A stretch of 64,000 nt of DNA. Source: Cordia subcordata. Taxonomy: Eukaryota > Streptophyta > Magnoliopsida > Boraginales > Cordiaceae. Positions 22,302 through 33,192 of the stretch are shown piece by piece. The notes beneath the pieces were generated by a model, which saw nothing but the letters and a program-made list of their open reading frames with translations, ran no database searches and had not been told where the DNA came from. The position numbers and the translations under genes were made by a program. Where the stretch lies: contig JAPTOF010000016.1 of the NCBI GenBank assembly GCA_028554755.1, positions 13,450,001 through 13,514,000 on the forward strand. Reading direction: 5' to 3'. The stretch's first letter is position 1; every line of letters starts with the position of its first letter.

Positions 22302-22703
22302 TGATATTAGTCATTTCCTTAAGAAAAAATAATGTACATAAGCTTTACTTCTGTCCGACTGTTGTAATTGGAAGAGGGGTATAATTGTCAATTGATGCAC
22401 AGTAGTAAGGATAGGGAAGTCTTTTAGCTATGTCAACTGAGTTAGTTCGCTGTTAGCCAACTAACTAATCATTTCAAGTTTGTTAATAGCAAACTAACTC
22501 TCCATTATAAATAAAGAGAGCTAATGTAATCAGAATCAAGCAATAAAGATTTGATTCTTCTTCCCTCCCAAATTTCTGTTAATTCTTGTTCTTCTTTTCT
22601 CTATCTCTCTTCTTCTTCTTCAATACTCTGTTTAAGTTTCATTCTGTCCTTGAGACCTTAGGAATACTAATCCATTCTAATCAGCAAAACCACCACTGCA
22701 TCA
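22302..22703 (+). repeat. 3' LTR of the gypsy relic
   Basis: It begins TGATATTAGTC immediately after the polypurine tract and ends CTGCATCA. A TATAAATA box lies near 22504, followed by AATAAAG and T/C-rich stretches, the usual U3-R-U5 order. GTTAGCCAACTAACTAATC-type inverted words occur in U3. Confidence 0.7.
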
Positions 22704-22799
22704 GGTTTTGAGCTGCTTGTTGTCATTTTTAACTAAGTAGTTACATGTTTGAATTAAAAAGTTGTAGTTATACAAATAAGTAGTTAAACGTTTAGTTAA

Positions 22800-23373
22800 G
22801 AGGGTGTTTGGTTTGGCTTTTTATTTGATCAAACCTGCTTAAAGCCTAATTTAAGCCAATGAAAGTGTTTGTTTTAATTAAAACGTGTTTTTTTTTTAAG
22901 TGGCTTTAAGTAGAAAGTAAAAAGCTCTCCAACCCCAACTTTTGCTTTGAGAAAAATCAAGTTTGACCACATCATTTACTATCTTATCCTTACCTTTTTA
23001 TTTTTATTATTAAAATATCTTTCCTCTTTTATCTTATACTTACCTTTTTAAATTCTATTTTAATATCCTTAATAGTTATTTTAACTATATAACTTACTTT
23101 TCAACTCACTTTAATCAAACATGTAAATACTTATTTTTTACTCTTTTATCTTATACTTACCTTTTTAAATTCTATTTTAATATGCTTAATAGTTATTTTA
23201 ACTATATAACTTACTTTTCAACCCACTTTAATCAAACATGTAAATACTTATTTTTATAACTACAACTTTTATTCAAACATGTAACTACTTAAAGTTGACA
23301 AAACAAAAAAAAAAGCCACTTAAAGTCATAAATGCTTTAAGTAGCTTTTTTATAAGCCTATCCAAACACCCTC
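22800..23373. mobile_element. Tourist-like MITE, 574 bp
   Basis: The left end GAGGGTGTTTGG and right end CCAAACACCCTC are perfect 12-bp inverted termini with extended similarity inward (GGCTTTTTAT / ATAAGCC). TAA flanks both sides (22797-22799 and 23374-23376). It has no coding capacity. Its interior holds a 117-bp tandem duplication. Confidence 0.88.
23024..23257. repeat. 117-bp tandem duplication within the MITE
   Basis: The units 23024-23140 and 23141-23257 are nearly identical (starting CTCTTTTATCTTATAC), with few substitutions. The duplication lengthens the MITE from a typical size of about 450 bp. Confidence 0.85.
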
Positions 23374-23376
23374 TAA

Positions 23377-25650
23377 AGCGAGTCAAATAGTAACTTATAT
23401 TGTTAAAATAATTATTAAGGACATAAAAATAAAATTCAGTTAAAACGCAATATAAATATAGCTATTTATTTATTTCTTAAAAGTATATTATCAAGATGTA
23501 AGAATTTAATAATTTCATCTATTTATACATTTTATAAGCATATAATTATTATTAAATAAGCTATAGTAATAAAGATAAAAAGGTAAGGATAAGATAATAA
23601 ATAATTTGGTCAAACTTGCTTTCTTTTGGAAATGCTTAAAGCCATAAAATTCAAAAGTCGAGGGTGCAGAGCTTTTTTTTTTTTTTTTGCTTAAGTCCAC
23701 ATAAAAACACTTTTTTTAAAAAAATTAAAACAAACACGTACATTAACTTAAATTGCTTTAAGTAGGTTTGATTAGCTTAATCCAAAACAAATATCCTCTG
23801 AATGCTAAGGGGCTTACAAGTGAATTAACATTTCTTTCTTAAAATACACATCTTTTTTGTCAATAATTATTAGATTTTACTTTGAAGAAAAAATAAAAAT
23901 TCTGAAAAATTATTCTAATTCATATCTTTTCTATAAACTAAAAAGATTAGTTTATCAAAAATATTTATTTCAAAAATTATAAAAAATACTTTAACAAAAC
24001 AAACAATTCAAATGAATAGTGAACTCGGATTCCCTCTTTTTTTTGTACTTTCCAACATATAGGATGGATAATTTCAAACCTTAGATAAGATTAAACTAAT
24101 CTAGAACCTTTATTTTAAAATCTAAATTCTTTATCAATATCTTCCTTTTTCATTTTTATTTTCAGATAAAAAGTTCCATCTTCATATCTTATTCAAAGAA
24201 TTGAGATCATTTCTCTTATATATTTAAAAAAATAAAAAAATTCTTTTCAGAACCTAGTCATTGTCCTATTGAAGATTCACCATACACACGTCACCACGTA
24301 TTACTGGTCACTTTCCCACCTTATATTCTGTCGTGCTGGAGTCGCTCATTTCTCGATTATGATGTCTTGTCCGAAAACAAGAGTAAACATCATCAATCTT
24401 ATTTTGTTTCTTAGGTTGTTTTCAACTGTTTTTCTATTTGTTTACTAAATTTAAATAATTTGAATCATTTTTTTATATTTCAATATTTCCTATTTTTAAT
24501 TATACTCTAATAACTCTTTTATTTTTATTTTTACTAAACAATCAGTTTAAAAAATTTCTATTTCAATTTCACTTCAACAGTTTCTCTATTTTCCAAGGCC
24601 TTCGTAACTATTAGGGTTTGGGGGATTACTTGGGGATGAAGAAAACCTTTACATATAATGTTTGAAAACTCAAAATTTAGGAGATTAAATAGTATAGTTG
24701 TTGAAGCATATTAGCACTAACAACTGTTAGAATATTCTAAATTATGTGACCTAATATGGTAGATATTTTAAGATATACAACTACCTAATTTATAATATTA
24801 TTGTAATTATCTTAATAGCTTATTAAATCTCATCCATTCTGTTATTTGATAGACGTACCGAATTAAAGAATTAATAGATATAAATTGGTCCTCTCCATGC
24901 CTATTAGGGTTACACACAAAATATATCGTGCCTATTAGTGTTACACACAAAATATATCGTACCATCAAGAAGTGTAATGTAAGAAAGAAGGTCAAGGGGG
25001 AGAAACCAATTTTTCACCCGAAGAAAGGTTGGTGAATCTCAAGATGGCCACCTCTTCTGCATCAAGTAATTTTTCGTGAGAATTAGTTGTTTAGCATCCT
25101 GATTCATAAAGTTTTATGAATATTTATGATAACAACAACTTTTGTAAATATAAAAATTTTTGTTGTTTAGGACTTTGTTAGAGGCACCCTTAGAATCCCT
25201 TTTGCTGCATCACTTGTGACATATTTTGAACACATGTATAGCCATTTTTTAACGTACACTACCGGTTTTTAGATCAATATTTCTTTCAAGGAAAAGGTCA
25301 TATCTTTTTTGGATTAAGTATTTGGATTGAATTTTTTAAAAAGCTAAACTTTAAAAGAAAAAATTTTAGTTTTAATTTTTTTTAGAAGACGAAGATTTTA
25401 ACTTATAAAAAGCAAATTTTAAAAAAATAATAAGAAAAACTTTTTTTTGGAAAAAAAATCAATTTAAATAAACACTATGTACTACACGAGTTATACATGG
25501 TTGGTAACAACGAACATCACCAAGGATTAATATTCTAATAATGAGGCCTAGGCGGAACCATCGTGGTGGCCTGCAGTGGCGGTCACCACCCCTTAACTTT
25601 TACATTTCTTTATTTATTTTTTATTCTTGTAGGTTAAAAGTATTCGTATA
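23377..25650. other. AT-rich spacer with decayed repeats
   Basis: No gene is supported. About 23500-23800 holds a decayed, oppositely oriented relative of the 22800 MITE (GCTTTAAGTAGGTTTGATTAGCTTAATCC). A 31-bp tandem pair lies at 24899-24960. Around 24260-24360 and 25020-25260 the base composition is more balanced, but no splice-consistent coding frame was found. Confidence 0.55.
24899..24960. repeat. 31-bp tandem duplication
   Basis: Two units (24899-24929 and 24930-24960) start GCCTATTAGGGTTACACAC; they differ at one base. Confidence 0.9.
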
Positions 25651-25659
25651 TCTATTGTT

Positions 25660-26447
25660 GCACTGAATTTTTTTTTTAACTTGATTTTGAGATTTTATAG
25701 CAAAATTATCCTATTTTTAAAAATTATTTAAAAAATACCATTTTCAGTATGCTTGGTAGGTGACTTACTGCTTTCTACTTTCGCCATTAAAAAAAAAATT
25801 TCCGTTCTTGAAGAGGTACCCACAATGCAACCCTTGACTAGCTTCAAGACACCTGCCATTTTGCACCCGCAAAGAGCCAAAGCAACCCTTAAAAAAAACA
25901 CAGGAACAAAAGTAAATTTTAAGCTTGTCTGTTCACTAAAGAAAATAATGTGCAGTCAATGTCTAAATGGGGCTACGATGAGGCTGACGTGGTAGTGTTG
26001 TATAAATCCACCTCGTTGTCTTACATGACTTTTTATGTGGACTTGTGATCAGAAAAAATGGGGAGGAGAAAAAAGAAAAAAAAGGCAAAAAGATTCCCAT
26101 GAACAACTGGCTTTGTAGTGTGTGTTTATGTGTGTGGATAATGTGTGTTTTCTCGTTTCTTTAGTGATCAGACAAGCTTAAAATTTACTTTTGTGCTTTA
26201 TTTTTTTAAGGGTTGCTTTGGCTGTTTGTAGATGCAAAATGGCAGGTGTCTTGAAGCTAGTCAAGGGTTGCATTGTGGATACCTCTCCAAGAACGGAAAC
26301 TTTTTTTTTATGGCAAAATTAGAAAACAGTAAGTCACTGCCATTTTAGGAAGTGACATACCGAAAAGAACATTTTTTATATGATTTTTAAAAGTAGGGTA
26401 TTTTTATCATAAAATCTAAAAATTAAGGTAAAAAAAAAAATTTCCTG
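25660..26447. repeat. Large inverted repeat (about 290-bp arms), hairpin MITE
   Basis: The left arm (about 25660-25948) and right arm (about 26152-26447) are inverted copies. Paired blocks include CCGTTCTTGAAGAGGTACCC with GGATACCTCTCCAAGAACGG, and GACACCTGCCATTTTGCA with TGCAAAATGGCAGGTGTC. A spacer of about 200 bp separates the arms, whose outer ends are poly-T/poly-A. The outer arm sequence matches the MITE at 45811-46087. A transcript across it could fold into a long hairpin. The ORF 25753-25995 lies in an arm and is not a gene. Confidence 0.82.
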
Positions 26448-26589
26448 TCGCGACCCCTCAATAGGCCATAGATGCTAAAATGACGTGTGTGGTTAAGCGC
26501 AAAATATGAGAAAGTGAGGTCATGGGTTTTATTTTTGGTGTTTGTTTTCTTCTTCTTTTTATTTTGTTTGCAGGCAGAAGTAGCCAAAA

Positions 26590-26613
26590 ATAAATAAATA
26601 AATAAATAAATAA
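26590..26613. repeat. (AAAT)n microsatellite
   Basis: About six AAAT units. A nearby direct repeat (GACYGTTTGACATAAAAG at about 26636 and 26680) is probably a local duplication. Confidence 0.85.
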
Positions 26614-26719
26614 AAGCAGCAAGCACCCCCACTTTGACTGTTTGACATAAAAGAAAAATGCCATAAAAAAAAAATCTTCGACCGTTTGACATAAAAGAAA
26701 AATGACATTAAAAAAGGCC

Positions 26720-27955
26720 AAGCATTCCTCAACTCATTAGCACCCGTTACGTTAAAATAAAAAAATAAAAAACAAAGTTCTTATGCTTATATAATTTCAA
26801 ATGACTTTTTTTTTTCAATTTTTAAATTTTTATGAACTATCTCCTTTTCAATTTTTAAACTTATTAAATATTTATTATTTCATGCTACTTTTGCAAATTA
26901 AAACTTTGTACACTAATCACCATCACAAAAATTACAAATCCTCTTACCTTGTGAATCAGCTTACTATTACTCACTTTGATTTTAGTTTTTAACTACTTTT
27001 ATGTAGATGGTTCATGTAAATATGGATAATATTGATATTTTAATTTGCTAAATTAATTAACTTGCTTTTTCATTCTTGTCAATAATACAAAAATAGGTTT
27101 TTCTTATTCTTTATTATTATAATAGTTATTAACTTCTTTGTCATTGATCTCAACTTCAGCATATCAAATGTGAGCATAAACTTGACATTAAAGTAGGCAA
27201 ATAAAAGTCTATTGTGCTCGGTGATCATGAAAACTTACAATAGTAAATTTTATTGATATATAATATATTATTTTATAATTAATTATTATTTTAAAAATGA
27301 TAATTTTGTCATTAAGATTAAAAATTTGAACCAAATCATCATTTAGTTTAACTACTTTTTTGTTAGCCCTAATTGAAAATCTTGGGTCCGTCCAAAGCAT
27401 TACTGATTCGAGAATATCTTATATCCCTGACAGGTCCCTTTGAGGTGCTAGAATTTCGAGTAAGATTAGGAAGATGGGGCATGGACCACATGTTTCGTAT
27501 GGTGTATGGCTGGCTCAGATTTTTCAAATTGATTTTTTGGTTAACTTTTCAAGTTAGTTTTAACTCGTTTCATTTTTATCTCGAGAAAATCATTTGGGAC
27601 ACCATTTTTATGATGTAAAATAGGATTAAATAGCGAAAACAGTCACTACGTAAAGTTTTAGAAAGTTTCAAATCACCCACTGAATTTTCTTTTTTGATTC
27701 CAAATTTTGCACTGAACAATTTTTTTTTTTCTAGTTCATCCACTTCGTAGTGTTTTTCATTAATTTTAACAAATTTTCAATTCTAGCTGAGTAAAATTTT
27801 CATTTGTTACTCGATTTTGAAATAGAGCCAAAAAATTTCCTCCAGCCTAAGGACTTTTCTTCCTTATAGTATAGCCACTCGGAGAAAAAAATGCACGGCA
27901 TACAATGGGCCTTTCATGGGTGATGGCAGCTAGAGGAAGAAAGAGTTCGAAGTTC
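26720..27955. other. AT-rich spacer, no genes
   Basis: Open frames here (26801-26992, 27373-27618) have no recognisable domain and no flanking splice or promoter support. Sequence near 27490-27650 is a dispersed non-coding segment. Confidence 0.55.
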
Positions 27956-27959
27956 CTGA

Positions 27960-28390
27960 TGAGGAGTGAATATAGTTCAAGGTGGAGATTTATAGTGTGT
28001 GGCCCGTATTTTAATTGGATCCTTAAGGAAATTGGGTTTTAAGAATTCTAATTCTCATCGAATTTGAAATCCTGTTTCTATTAGAATCTCGACTTTTCTT
28101 TGTATCTATAAGTACTAATTTATGTAATAGGCTTAGTGCGTGACACAATAAGATAGGGACAAAGAGTGAGAGACCTTGAGGGAGGAGAGCTCGAGAGGCA
28201 AGGGATGTCAAGCTCAAGTCTTCTCTCAATGTTGTATTCGTTTAAATCATAGTGAAATTGTGAAATTCTCTTGTCTACGAGTAGACGTAGGCGAAAGTTT
28301 AAACCACGTTATGTTGTGTTGTCCATATTTATCTTTCTCATTATTTATCTTCATTCAAACATCCCAAATTCCTAATAATTAGAGATCTAA
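27960..28390 (+). repeat. Copia-type LTR fragment
   Basis: A TGTGTGGCCCG..TTTTAATTGG upstream stretch is followed by GAGAGACCTTGAGGG, ATAGTGAAATTGTGAAATTCTC and CGAGTAGACGTAGGCGAAAG..AAACCACGTTATG. The last block resembles the GTGGACGTAGGC..AACCACGT signature of copia LTR R/U5 regions. No polypurine tract, primer site or partner LTR was found, so it is a fragment or an old solo LTR. Confidence 0.5.
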
Positions 28391-29229
28391 TTACAATAGT
28401 GGTGAACTCAAAAGACTGCAATGGTGGAGATTAATAATAGTGGTGAACTAAAGAAATTACATTGGTGAATATCCACACTTAAAAGTGATACTTGATTTTG
28501 GCTTATCAAAGAAAAAAAAAATCTGTCGTGGAATACAACTAAGAGTAGTTTGGACGAAGAAAAGTTTTTATAATTGATTTTGTTTTGACATGTATCACTG
28601 GCTTTAGTCTACTCTTTGAGAGTTAGGATACTCATATTATATCTCTACATTAAACTAAGACATTTTGTTAGCAAGGTGTAATAGTCATTTACGGTGCGAT
28701 TTTATCAATTTTTTGTGGACACTAAATCTGACGTGCTCTCCACGTTGGCATTGCTGCTGCAGCCGTTACTGTATGGAAGAACGATCCATAGCGAAAAAAG
28801 AATTTTCAGGGGTCAGTAATCTATTGTGACAGTTTTGTTTTAACTATGAAACTATTTTAGGCTTTAAAAGGACTATTAGCTTTTAAAGTTTCATTCTAGC
28901 CACAGTAGCCATTGACAAAATGCCTAGCGTCGAACCACTCTCTAAATTATTTTTACACAACTTGGGTTGTTGTCCACTGATACATACATTGATACATAAT
29001 TTAACGATATAAGTGGCAGCACAGGAGCCAGACATGTGAAGTTCGTGCAAATTTCACATTGTTATGTGTGTGATTTGCAGCGAGAGAAGTAAGAGATTAA
29101 TGCTAAGTGACACGGAGAAAAAGTTAAATTGAGATTATTAAATTAAAAGTTGAGTGGAGGGAAAAGGTTTTGGAGAAGCGAGTTAAATAGTGAGATTTGT
29201 AATAGATGAAAGTTTGTTGATATTTTTGC
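28391..29229. other. Spacer, no genes
   Basis: Mixed AT-rich sequence. Two AATAGTGGTGAACT words near 28396 and 28436 mark a local duplication. No ORF or RNA gene is supported. Confidence 0.5.
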
Positions 29230-29891
29230 ATAATTTTTTAGGGTCTTGTTGCATATGTTTGGTTGAATTTGGTGAAAATCCTTGGCTTATCTATATTCAT
29301 ATTTTATTTCTTTTTCTTTTTCTTCTAGCCAAAATAATGTGCTTTTTCCTCACGCCTTTCACCTAGGTGAGAACTGGTTCTGGTTCTCGAATTTTCAGAT
29401 TTGGGGGGGGTGAAGAAACATACAATTGGGTATTAAAAATCATAAATTTTGATTGGGTTCCACGTTGTCAGGTTCTAGTTTTGGACTTTTCTTTATTGAT
29501 TTTTTTTTACTTGTTAAATAATATTATTGTAATTTAGACTAAACTTAAAAATATATAAAAAAGTTGGAGAAAAATAAATATAAAAAGTTTAAATTTACCT
29601 AAATTATGATTATCTTAATTCAAATAAGTTATAAATTGTACCCAGTTACATTAAAGTACTTATGAAAAAAAAAAAAAAGAAGAAGAAGAAATGATAATAG
29701 AAATTTGAGTTTTCTGGTCAAGCTTATGTATAAATTGAAAAAGAATCTGAACCTGATTGGATCTGGTAAAATTTGAAAAAGAATTCAGATTTATCCACCC
29801 TCACTTTCACCCGACTAATTTTACCTAATCTTTACAGCTATTCAGTTATTTAATTTTTGTCCTTTTCTTTCTCAACTAAATCGATATACTA

Positions 29892-29915
29892 TCTCTCTCT
29901 CTCTCTCTCTCTCTG
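29892..29915. repeat. (CT)n microsatellite
   Basis: Twelve or so CT units between two array copies. Confidence 0.9.
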
Positions 29916-30535
29916 TGTTTTTTTCCATCGTTAATCACGTTTTCCACCTATGTTAAGAATCCATTCCGGCTTCGTATTTAGAAATTTTGGGTCCAAAAAG
30001 AAATACTCAATTGAGTATTAAAAATTATAAAAATTGTACCGATTCTCGTGGTTTTTCGGGTTCAAGGTTTTTGTTTTTGTTTTTTTTTTATCTTTTTATT
30101 TTTTTTTTGTATTTGTTAAATCATGTAATGATAATTTAAATTAAAAGAAAAAATGGATAAAAAGTTACAAATTAGAAAAAATGAATCTAAAAAATTTATA
30201 TTCACCTAAGTTACAAATATCCAAATTCAAAGAAGTCCTAAATCATTTCAAATTTACATTAAAACACTTATTCATAGAAAGATAATAAAAATTCGAGGTC
30301 TTTTGCGTCGGGTAGTGTGTAAAGTTTACACACAAAGCCAATTGGTTCCGGTAAAATATGAAAAAGCAATTCAGATATCTCGACCCTTACTTCCCCCTTT
30401 CACCTAACCCTTATTTCCCCTAATCCCTTTCACCTAACCCTTACTTCTATTATTTAACTTTTTTTTTTAATTTACCTCGACGACAACAAAATTTTATTAT
30501 GTTTTCAAATTTCACCTAGCTAGACAAATAGTATC

Positions 30536-30654
30536 TTTGGGACGATCTTATTTTAAAATATTTATCTTATCAAAATGAGGAGATATTATATAAAATTAAA
30601 AATATCTTATCACACTTCAATAAGATAAATATCATAAAATAAAATCATTCCAAA
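30536..30654. mobile_element. Small palindromic MITE, copy 1
   Basis: The left TTTGGGACGATCTTATTTTA is mirrored by TAAAATAAAATCATTCCAAA at the right. The whole 119 bp is almost one inverted repeat (TTATCTTAT../..ATAAGATAA). Confidence 0.68.
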
Positions 30655-30700
30655 CACACTTTGAATGTGCGGTGAAGCTAAATTGATATTTCTACTAATT

Positions 30701-30944
30701 CAGCTATCATTGTACTTATTCAATTGTACCTATGAATTGAACAAGGAAGCATTTCCCTATGCAATTGATAGTCCTATTGCGTATGTTTGGTTTAGTAAAA
30801 ATCCATTACTTATCTGTATTCTCAGCTGCCATTGTGCTTATTCAATTGTACGCATAAATTGAATAAGTAAGCATTTCCCTATGAATCGCGAGTCCTATTG
30901 CACATGTTTGGTTTAGTAAAAATCCATTACTTATCTATACTTTA
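30701..30944. repeat. 122-bp tandem duplication
   Basis: The units 30701-30822 and 30823-30944 both contain CAGCT-YCATTGT-CTTATT, AGCATTTCCCTATG and AGTAAAAATCCATTACTTAT, with scattered differences. Confidence 0.82.
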
Positions 30945-31074
30945 TCTCTCTGTTCTTTTTTTGACAAATCTTTCACCTTCAACTCAATCCCTGTCTCCTA
31001 AGAGATTCGAATCCAGGTCATTATTCTTAAACGAAATAGTCTCAACCACTTTAACTACTTCCTAGTCCCGTTTG
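30940..31074 (-). mobile_element. tRNA-derived SINE with target duplication
   Basis: On the - strand the sequence shows an A-box-like AGTTAAAGTGGTTGAG and a B-box GGATTCGAATCTC about 35 bp downstream, the internal RNA polymerase III promoter layout of tRNA-derived SINEs, and ends in an A-rich tail (CAAAAAAAGAACAG). The 10-mer CTTATCTATA flanks it at 30930-30939 and 31075-31084. The paralogous array copy near 29276-29300 has the same flank without the insertion, which supports the boundaries. Confidence 0.8.
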
Positions 31075-31092
31075 CTTATCTATATTCATACG

Positions 31093-31115
31093 TTATTATT
31101 ATTATTATTATTATT
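31093..31115. repeat. (ATT)n microsatellite
   Basis: Seven ATT units directly downstream of the SINE target duplication. Confidence 0.9.
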
Positions 31116-31350
31116 TTCTTTCTAACCAACGTGTGTTCTTTTTTTTCCCTCACGCCTTTCACCTAGGGTGAAAATGGTTTAGGTTCTCGAATTTTCGAAT
31201 TTTGGGGCCCGAAGAAGCATACGACTAAGTATTAAGAATCATAAAATTTTATTGGGTCCCATGTTTTCAGGTTCGAGTTTTGGATTTTTGGCTTTTTGAT
31301 TTTTTTTTCTATTTGTTAAATAATGTTGTGCTAATTTAGACTAATTTATA

Positions 31351-31468
31351 TTTGGACTGATCTTTTTTAAGATGCTTATACTATTGAAATGAAGAGATAT
31401 CTTATAAGATTTAGAAAATTTTATCTCATGCATAAACACTCAAAACAAACACAATAAGATCATTCCAA
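31351..31468. mobile_element. Small palindromic MITE, copy 2
   Basis: The TTTGGACTGATCTT left end is mirrored by AAGATCATTCCAA at the right. It is the same family and size as 30536-30654 but sits at a different place in the array unit. Confidence 0.65.
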
Positions 31469-32160
31469 CCACAATATAAATCTAGAAACAAATTAAATAT
31501 GAAAAGATGGACAAAAATGAATATAAAGAGTTTAAATTCACTTCAACTACAATTATCTTAATTCAAATAAGTAATAAATCATTCCAAATTATACTGAAAT
31601 AATTATGAAAGAGAATAATAAGAAAAATTTGAATTTTCTTGTCGAGGTTGGGCATGAAGTTTACACTCAGAATCTGAACCTCACTGGATTTGGTGGAATC
31701 TGAAAAAGAAATCAGATTTTCTCGCCCTAACTTTCACCCAACTAATTTTACCTTATCATGACATCTATTCGATTACTTTACGTTTGCCCTTTTCTTTCTC
31801 AACCAAATCTATGTGCGCTCCTTTTTTTTTTTGCTTTTCTTTTTTCTTTTCAGTTCCAGTTTTCAAATTTCGGAATTATAGGTGCAGAAGAAAATGTTCA
31901 ATCGGGTATTATAAATTATAAAAATTGACCAAGTCTCGTATTTTTCAGGTTCAATGTTTTTATTATTTATTATTTTAATTTTTCTATTTATTAAATTATG
32001 TTTTGGCAATTTAGATTAAAAATGGACATGAAAAGTTAGACAAAAATTAATATGAAAAATTTGTATTCACCTAAATTACAAATATCTAAGTTCAAAAAAG
32101 TACACAAAAAGTAATATAACAAAAATTTGGGTTTTGGGGTTGGGTAGGGTGTAAAATTTA

Positions 32161-32388
32161 GGGCCTGTTTGTATTTTTTTTTTTTAAGAAAAAAGTATTT
32201 TTTTTATGAAAAAAGTGTAGTGTTTTTGCAATAAATATTCAGCTTGACTTCCAAAAAAATTGAAACTCTGAAAAAAAGCTCATTTGCAGCTTTTTCTAGA
32301 TGCTAGATTTTTCAACTTTTTCAGAAAGTAATTTAAAAAAAAAATTTAGAAAAAGCGCTTAAAAAAAAAAAACAATCCAGACAAGCCC
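32161..32388. mobile_element. Tourist-like MITE, 228 bp
   Basis: The ends GGGCCTGTTTG and CAGACAAGCCC are imperfect inverted termini of the classic PIF/Harbinger MITE type, and TTA flanks both sides (32158-32160 and 32389-32391). The A/T-rich interior folds on itself. It sits inside the fourth array copy. Confidence 0.88.
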
Positions 32389-32530
32389 TTATATCTTAAC
32401 CCAATTAGATGAGGTAAAATCTGAAAAAGAGAATTCAGATATTCTTACCCTCATTTTCACCAAACTCTAACCCTTACTTTTATTCACAATTTTTATTGCG
32501 CTTCATATACACCATACTGCGCGTAAATAG

Positions 32531-33181
32531 TGTTAGAGACTTAATAATAAATAATAAAATAAACTAAAATCTCAAAGATACAGAAAGTACATGTAATATT
32601 ATTTTCTATAAAATGACATCAACAGTACAACAAGAATAAAAATAAAACTGAGGCTGGTGAAAACACGATTTTCTTAAGGGATTTACACCCTCTCTATAGG
32701 TGCTAAAGAGGTACGGTGTATTCCTCCAGGATAGAACGACTTTTACCTTCTTGACGTATGGTAGCACCCCCACGTAAGAAATTGTCGAGCTGGAAGTATA
32801 GAACCCCTCTCGAATAACCAATGATATGCGTGCAAGAAAACTTAAAGAAAATAATATGCTTTGGAGTTGTTCTGGAAAACTATATGGACTAAATGTTCAA
32901 AAACTATTCTGCCTATGCAATGTAAAAGATGCCGCTATTTATAAAGAAACGATCTAATCAAATAATTACACTAATTAACTCCATAATAATAAGAGAGAAA
33001 ACAAAGGAAGGAGTTACAAAGCAAAGCCATAACCACAATGTAATGCATTTGAATGTCATCATCAAATGGTCATCATTATAGTAATAATTCCAAATTAAGG
33101 CCAATAGGTGTAACAAATTCTCTGAATGTTTCTCTTTACATGCAATGTTTTGTTATTGAAATTTCCTATTCAATTCTAACA
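32531..33181 (-). repeat. 3' LTR of the copia element
   Basis: This 651-bp LTR reads TGTTAGAATTG at its start (33181) and CTCTAACA at its end (32531) on the - strand. It directly follows the polypurine tract. Confidence 0.82.
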
Positions 33182-33192
33182 TTCCCCCACAT

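Larger units (their letters stand above)
19560..22703 (+). mobile_element. Ty3/gypsy retrotransposon relic with large internal deletion
   Basis: The right part is clear: integrase/chromodomain remnants, a GAAGGGGAGGCATT polypurine tract (22288-22301) and a 402-bp TG..CA LTR (22302-22703). The left part is inferred. A degraded 5' LTR-like stretch (GAGTTAGTTAATTTCTTAACTAACC, a TATAAAA, pyrimidine-rich tracts) is split by a copia solo LTR, then AAGGTATCAGAT (21189-21200) resembles the initiator-Met primer site, and an ATG (21241) opens a gag-like start (MADDTKINELYDDVENL). Gag, protease, RT and RNase H are otherwise deleted. The 5' boundary is uncertain. Confidence 0.65.
29230..32490. repeat. 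Higher-order degenerate tandem array
   Basis: A unit of about 550-600 bp recurs four times, at about 29340-29900, 29945-30470, 31140-31800 and 31850-32460. Each contains an opening GGTTCTCGAATTTT- or TCTCGT..TTTTTC-like part, a TTGTTAAAT..ATG segment, a TTACATTAAARYACTTATG-like part, and an ending GAAAAAG-A-TTCAGAT followed by a CACCC/CACCTAA block. The copies alternate between two subtypes (first with third, second with fourth), implying a duplication of a two-unit block. TATGTTTGGT..AAAATCC..CTTATCTATA segments precede the odd copies. It has no coding capacity. Confidence 0.75.

Noticed and set aside
26423..26721. Two overlapping - strand frames rich in F, Y and L
   Set aside because: They read through low-complexity A/T tracts and an AAAT microsatellite next to the inverted repeat.
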